Assembly: GCA_016868515.1 (NCBI GenBank)
Contig: VGGM01000037.1
Span: forward strand, 1 to 9,084
Reading direction: 5' to 3'
DNA length: 9,084 nt
DNA from: Bacteroidota bacterium
GTDB taxonomy: Bacteria; Bacteroidota; Bacteroidia; Bacteroidales; VadinHA17
Numbering within the stretch: the first letter of the stretch is position 1; each line of letters begins with the position of its first letter. Positions 6,394-9,084 of the stretch are shown piece after piece. A program made the position numbers and the translations under genes. Under the pieces are notes generated by a model that was not told the DNA's origin, ran no database searches, and worked only from the letters and a program-made list of their open reading frames with translations.

Positions 6394-7023
6394 ATGATGA
6401 AAAAGACTTTAACACTACTGACGGTCATCCTTCTGACCACAACCATGTTGCCTGCCCAGGAAGAAAAAGCACCTGAGGGTCCATGGACATTCAACGGAAT
6501 GGCAGGACTGAATTTTTCTCAGGTTGCCCTGGTTAACTGGTCACAGGGTGGAGACAATTCACAGGCACTTAACTGGCTGATGCTGGTTAATCTCAACTAC
6601 ACCAAGGGCAAAAGCGCATGGGGTAACGCCCTTGATATGGGCTACGGCATTCAGAAGACCGGCGAAAACCCGGCCTCCAAGATGAATGACTATATTGACT
6701 TCATATCCAAATACGGCTACGAAACGGCGAATAACTGGTTCATCAGCGGTTTGTTCAACTTCAAAACCCAGTTTACAAAAGGGTATAAAGGAACCGATGA
6801 GAATCGGAACCTGATATCTGACTTCATGTCGCCAGGCTACATCAATTTCAACGTCGGGATGGAATATAAGCCCGATGACAAGTTCTACCTTCTCCTATCG
6901 CCAATAGGAATGAAGGCAACAATAGTAACAAACGACTCACTTTCAACCGCCGGTGCCTATGGCGTTGAACCGGGGAAAAACTTCAGGGTCCAAGGATACA
7001 ATTCAAGGAGGTACTCGGAGTAG
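6394..7023 (+). CDS. DUF3078 outer-membrane protein, 3' end lost by deletion/frameshift
   Basis: An exported beta-rich protein of the DUF3078 family, found in Bacteroidetes and of unknown function. Residues 1-21 are a signal peptide (LLTTTMLPAQ, cleavage near Ala21). Family features follow: FNGMAGLNFSQVALVNWSQG (34-53), GDNSQALNWLMLVNLNY, DMGYGIQKTG, DYIDFISKYGYETANNWFIS, then LFNFKTQFTKGY, ISDFMSPGYINFNVGMEYKP and GAYGVEPGKNFR ending at residue 198. The last 11 residues (VQGYNSRRYSE) no longer resemble the family, and the 209-residue length is short; as I recall, members run to about 270-300. The family's last strand is legible in another frame immediately downstream, so the gene looks damaged by an internal deletion that also shifted frame. 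Without the C-terminal strand ending in Phe, barrel assembly would probably fail. An assembly error is the main alternative. ATG at 6397 is an equally possible start. Confidence 0.8.
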   Translation: MMKKTLTLLTVILLTTTMLPAQEEKAPEGPWTFNGMAGLNFSQVALVNWSQGGDNSQALNWLMLVNLNYTKGKSAWGNALDMGYGIQKTGENPASKMNDYIDFISKYGYETANNWFISGLFNFKTQFTKGYKGTDENRNLISDFMSPGYINFNVGMEYKPDDKFYLLLSPIGMKATIVTNDSLSTAGAYGVEPGKNFRVQGYNSRRYSE

Positions 7024-7043
7024 GATTCTCTGTTAAATTCTGA
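6984..7043 (+). pseudogene. Out-of-frame remnant of DUF3078 C-terminal beta-strand
   Basis: In the frame shifted by two bases from the gene above, 6984-7043 reads QGPRIQFKEVLGVGFSVKF and then TGA. This is an alternating amphipathic strand ending in Phe, the usual C-terminal signature of outer-membrane barrels, and resembles the end of DUF3078 proteins as I know them. It overlaps the 3' end of the truncated reading frame. The likely junction is at 6985-6990 (AGGGTC), where homology in the first frame stops and homology in the second begins. Confidence 0.6.
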
Positions 7044-7067
7044 AAGGGAACATGTCTGGTCAGTGAC

Positions 7068-7991
7068 CTACAATTCCCCCGTCAGTGCTAGGTTCCTCAT
7101 AAACCTGTCATAACCACACCTTTCAACTGCGCTGCCCCGGAATAGTGAACTGAACTTTTCCGGGGTCAGTTTTTTCCAGTCATCACCGGTCATATCTCTT
7201 CTTTCCGGTGATAACAGAAATTCAGGTAACCGGTGTTCAATGGATTTCGAGTTATGGGGACAAACATCCTGGCAGATGTCACAACCGAATACTCTGCCCC
7301 TGAGCTCTCGCTTCAGGTTTTCCGGTATCTCACCATCATGTTCAATTGTAAGGTATGAGATGCATTTGCCGGCATCAATATACCCCTCCTCCCTGATCGC
7401 ACCGGTCGGACAGGCATCGACACAAAGCCGGCAGTTACCACAGGGATCAGTATCGGCAGGGGTATCTGCCACGGCATACATGTTGATCAGTATCTCCCCG
7501 AGGAAGAAGAAAGAACCCCCATCCCTGGTTATGAGCAACGAATTTCTTCCCTGATTACCCAGTCCGGCTTTAACGGCGAGTGCCTTCTCCATAAGGGGAG
7601 CCGAATCGGTAAAAGCCCTCCCTTCAAGATCGGGAATATCACTCTGCAGATCGGAAAGCAACGATTTAAGTTTTCTCTTCACAACCAGATGGTAGTCTTC
7701 TCCGGTGGCATATCTGGAAATTACCGGAAACTCTTCCTCCCGGGAATCTGAATAATAGTTCAGGGCCACCACTATAACCGACCGGGCTCCGGGCATGAGT
7801 AATCCGGGATTAACTCTCTTGTCAATATTCCTGCTCATGTAACCCATTCCCGCATTACAACCTTTACTGAGCCATTCCATAAGCCTGAGCGACGGCAATG
7901 GCAGAGGAGCGGCATCAGTAATGCCACAAAGATCAAACCCCGCTATCAGGGCCTTCTCTTTTATCAGTGTTACAAGTTTATCGGGAGCCAT
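7068..7991 (-). CDS. queG: Epoxyqueuosine reductase QueG
   Basis: Cobalamin-dependent enzyme that reduces epoxyqueuosine to queuosine at position 34 of tRNAs with GUN anticodons, the last step of queuosine synthesis; cytoplasmic. The 307 residues cover the family's full catalytic core. Seen: GFDLCGITDA (18-27), GMGYMSRNIDKRVNP (48-62), FTDSAPLMEKALAVKAGLGN (127-146) with the presumed catalytic Asp129, and a ferredoxin-like double [4Fe-4S] module with eight cysteines: C184, C187, C190, C194 (CGNCRLCVDACPTGAI), C210, C237, C240 and C244 (CDICQDVCPHN). All ligands are present. There is no C-terminal HEAT-like repeat extension of the kind found in some longer QueG proteins. It is 19 bp downstream of the SufT-like gene, at the end of the suf cluster, consistent with an enzyme that needs Fe-S clusters. 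Converges on the DUF3078 gene with only 24 bp between the old and new ends. Confidence 0.97.
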   Translation of the reverse strand: MAPDKLVTLIKEKALIAGFDLCGITDAAPLPLPSLRLMEWLSKGCNAGMGYMSRNIDKRVNPGLLMPGARSVIVVALNYYSDSREEEFPVISRYATGEDYHLVVKRKLKSLLSDLQSDIPDLEGRAFTDSAPLMEKALAVKAGLGNQGRNSLLITRDGGSFFFLGEILINMYAVADTPADTDPCGNCRLCVDACPTGAIREEGYIDAGKCISYLTIEHDGEIPENLKRELRGRVFGCDICQDVCPHNSKSIEHRLPEFLLSPERRDMTGDDWKKLTPEKFSSLFRGSAVERCGYDRFMRNLALTGEL

Positions 7992-8010
7992 CTGCCGATG
8001 GTTTCAATAT

Positions 8011-8331
8011 CTAAAGGAACCCCAGATCAAGCATAGCCTCATCGCTGAGCATACTTCGGTCCCAGGGTGGGTCGAAGGTGAGTTTCAGATCACACTCTGA
8101 CACACCTTCAACGGTACTTACCTTGTAGCGCACCTCCTCGAGAAGTTGGTCGGCCATCGGGCAGCCTGGTGCCGTAAGTGTCATCTTTACATGAGCCACA
8201 TGGTTATCGTCAACATCAACCTCGTAAATGAGACCAAGGTCGAAAACGTTGACAGGAATTTCCGGATCATGAACAGTTTTAAGTATCCCTGTAATTCTTT
8301 TTTCTATTTCAAGTCTTTCCTCTATCTCCAT
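8011..8331 (-). CDS. sufT: DUF59/MIP18 family Fe-S assembly factor (SufT-like)
   Basis: A 106-residue single-domain DUF59 (MIP18/FeS_assembly_P) protein, helping maturation or delivery of Fe-S clusters. Features: HDPEIPVNVFDLGLIYEVDV (21-40), with the DPE and DLGLIY signatures, LTAPGCPMADQL (52-63) with the conserved Cys57 that ligates or contacts the cluster, and the C-terminal block FDPPWDRSMLSDEAMLDLGFL around residues 86-106, typical of the SUF-linked members. Length is normal. Position settles the role: it starts 5 bp after the sufE stop and is followed 19 bp later by queG. The symbol sufT is by family and context; PaaD-like or unnamed DUF59 are alternative labels, but no phenylacetate genes are nearby. 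Confidence 0.92.
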   Translation of the reverse strand: MEIEERLEIEKRITGILKTVHDPEIPVNVFDLGLIYEVDVDDNHVAHVKMTLTAPGCPMADQLLEEVRYKVSTVEGVSECDLKLTFDPPWDRSMLSDEAMLDLGFL

Positions 8332-8336
8332 AGTTA

Positions 8337-8771
8337 TTATTCCTCCCTGGCTGATTCTCTTGCATCATATGCGATGGCATAAAGCTTCATCTGCTTCACC
8401 ATCGAAAGAAGTCCGTTCGAACGGGTGGGTGAAAGGTTCTGCCTGAGACCAATTTTGTCGATGAAGTACAGATCGGCCTCCATTATCTCCTTCGGGGTGT
8501 GTCCCGAGAGCACCCTGATAAGGAGCGAAACAATTCCCCTGGTTATTATCGCGTCGCTGTCGGCGGTGAAACGGATCACCTTTCCGTCAAACTCGGGGTA
8601 AAGCCAGACCTTCGACTGGCATCCTTCAATCAGGTAGTCCTTAACCTTCTTCTCCGGGTTGATGGCGGGAAGTTCGCGGCCCTGATCAATAAGCAGTTCA
8701 TATCGCTGCATCCAGTCGTCAAACTGCGAGAACTCTTCAGCGATGCTCTCCTGTATCTCGTTTATTGTCAT
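8337..8771 (-). CDS. sufE: SufE sulfur acceptor protein
   Basis: Accepts persulfide sulfur from the cysteine desulfurase SufS and passes it to the Fe-S scaffold; cytoplasmic. The 144 residues show the SufE fold, with the active-site loop LIEGCQSKVWLYP and persulfide Cys51, FTADSDAIITRGIVSLLIRV, and LYFIDKIGLRQNLSPTRSNG near the C-terminus, all standard for the family. Start choice: an in-frame TTG at 8783 would add four residues, but ATG at 8771 gives MTINEIQESIAEEF, the usual beginning of this protein in Bacteroidetes, and lies 16 bp after the sufS stop, so 8771 is preferred. AAGGA at about 12 nt upstream is a modest ribosome-binding candidate. Second gene of the suf cluster, between sufS and the DUF59 gene. 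Confidence 0.96.
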   Translation of the reverse strand: MTINEIQESIAEEFSQFDDWMQRYELLIDQGRELPAINPEKKVKDYLIEGCQSKVWLYPEFDGKVIRFTADSDAIITRGIVSLLIRVLSGHTPKEIMEADLYFIDKIGLRQNLSPTRSNGLLSMVKQMKLYAIAYDARESAREE

Positions 8772-8787
8772 TGGTCTGATCAATTCC

Positions 8788-9084
8788 TTAAGAAAACATC
8801 TCTATTACCTTTTGAATACCTTCAGCAAGCCTGTCAATCTCATCGCGGGTATTGTAAAAGCAGAGCGAGGCCCTTATTGTACCGTCTATCCCCAGCCTGT
8901 CCATGACGGGCTGGGCGCAATGGGTTCCTGTTCTCACTGCAATGCCCATCTTGTCGAGAATCATTCCGGCATCGTACTGGTGTATTCCGTCGATCAGGAA
9001 TGAGATCACCGGGATTTTCCTTTTGCCGGTTCCATAAATCCTGACTCCCTTTATTGCCAGGAGCCGGCCGGTAGCATAATCAAG
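8788..9084 (-). CDS. sufS: Cysteine desulfurase SufS, C-terminal 98 residues (partial)
   Basis: PLP-dependent group II cysteine desulfurase that releases sulfur from cysteine as an enzyme persulfide for Fe-S assembly. Only the C-terminal domain is inside the window; the frame is open to base 9084. The active-site cysteine is in AVRTGTHCAQPVMDRLGI, where Thr replaces the His of the better known RTGHHCAQP form, a variant common in this lineage as far as I recall. Further matches are GVRIYGTGKRKIPVISFLID, YDAGMILDKMGI and TIRASLCFYNTRDEIDRLAE, all expected for the end of the class V aminotransferase fold. The stop (8790-8788) is 16 bp before the sufE ATG. The PLP lysine is outside the window. 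Confidence 0.95.
   Translation of the reverse strand, partial: LDYATGRLLAIKGVRIYGTGKRKIPVISFLIDGIHQYDAGMILDKMGIAVRTGTHCAQPVMDRLGIDGTIRASLCFYNTRDEIDRLAEGIQKVIEMFS

Noticed and set aside
7058..7068. GGTCAGTGACC dyad at the end of queG as a terminator
   Set aside because: Only 5-bp arms with a single central base and no T-run on either side; too short to form a terminator.
8499..8906. 135-codon plus-strand open frame
   Set aside because: Antisense across sufE and the end of sufS, both well-supported genes; composition is that of a shadow frame.
1..9084. CRISPR array, tRNA, rRNA, insertion sequence or phage genes
   Set aside because: No regularly spaced repeats, no tRNA-like cloverleaf noticed, and no transposase, integrase or phage structural protein in any frame.

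Overview
The window looks like a chromosomal segment of a Bacteroidetes bacterium, most likely Bacteroidales or a relative. The evidence is a TonB-dependent receptor with a carboxypeptidase-like N-terminal domain, a GSCFA protein, a DUF3078 outer-membrane protein, two ECF sigma factors, an AT-rich intergenic promoter of the TTTG-N20-xATATTTG type, and gene starts without strong Shine-Dalgarno sequences. There is no phage, transposon, CRISPR, tRNA or rRNA gene. Most genes lie on the minus strand; the orphan ECF sigma gene (3300-3806) and the DUF3078 gene (6394-7023) are on the plus strand.

Layout. Positions 1-1056 (minus) hold the first 352 residues of a TonB-dependent receptor cut by the window edge. 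Upstream of it, 1199-2182 and 2193-3017 (minus) are a tight pair: a GSCFA/SGNH-like protein and a monoacylglycerol-lipase-like alpha/beta hydrolase. A 282-bp AT-rich divergent region follows, then an orphan ECF sigma factor (3300-3806, plus) with a good rho-independent terminator. Facing it is a three-gene minus-strand operon, 6053 to 3903: ECF sigma factor (TTG start), single-pass membrane protein presumed to be its anti-sigma factor, and a predicted lipoprotein that also has a C-terminal membrane helix. The 340-bp gap 6054-6393 has no convincing gene. Next is a DUF3078 gene (plus) that appears to have lost its 3' part by an internal deletion: the family's last beta-strand is still legible, out of frame, just past the truncation.

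From 9084 down to 7068 runs a minus-strand iron-sulfur cluster: sufS (3' end only), sufE, a DUF59/MIP18 (SufT-like) gene and queG. SufS takes sulfur from cysteine, SufE relays it, the DUF59 protein assists cluster maturation, and QueG is a two-[4Fe-4S] enzyme of queuosine tRNA modification, so a likely client of the same system.

Most of this is ordinary core content. The less routine parts are the sigma/anti-sigma/lipoprotein module, the decayed DUF3078 gene, an 8-nt G tract inside the receptor plug domain, and a separated 11-bp inverted repeat in the divergent promoter region. I see no clear-cut new system. Start codons were revised for GSCFA (2182, not 2200) and sufE (8771, not 8783).
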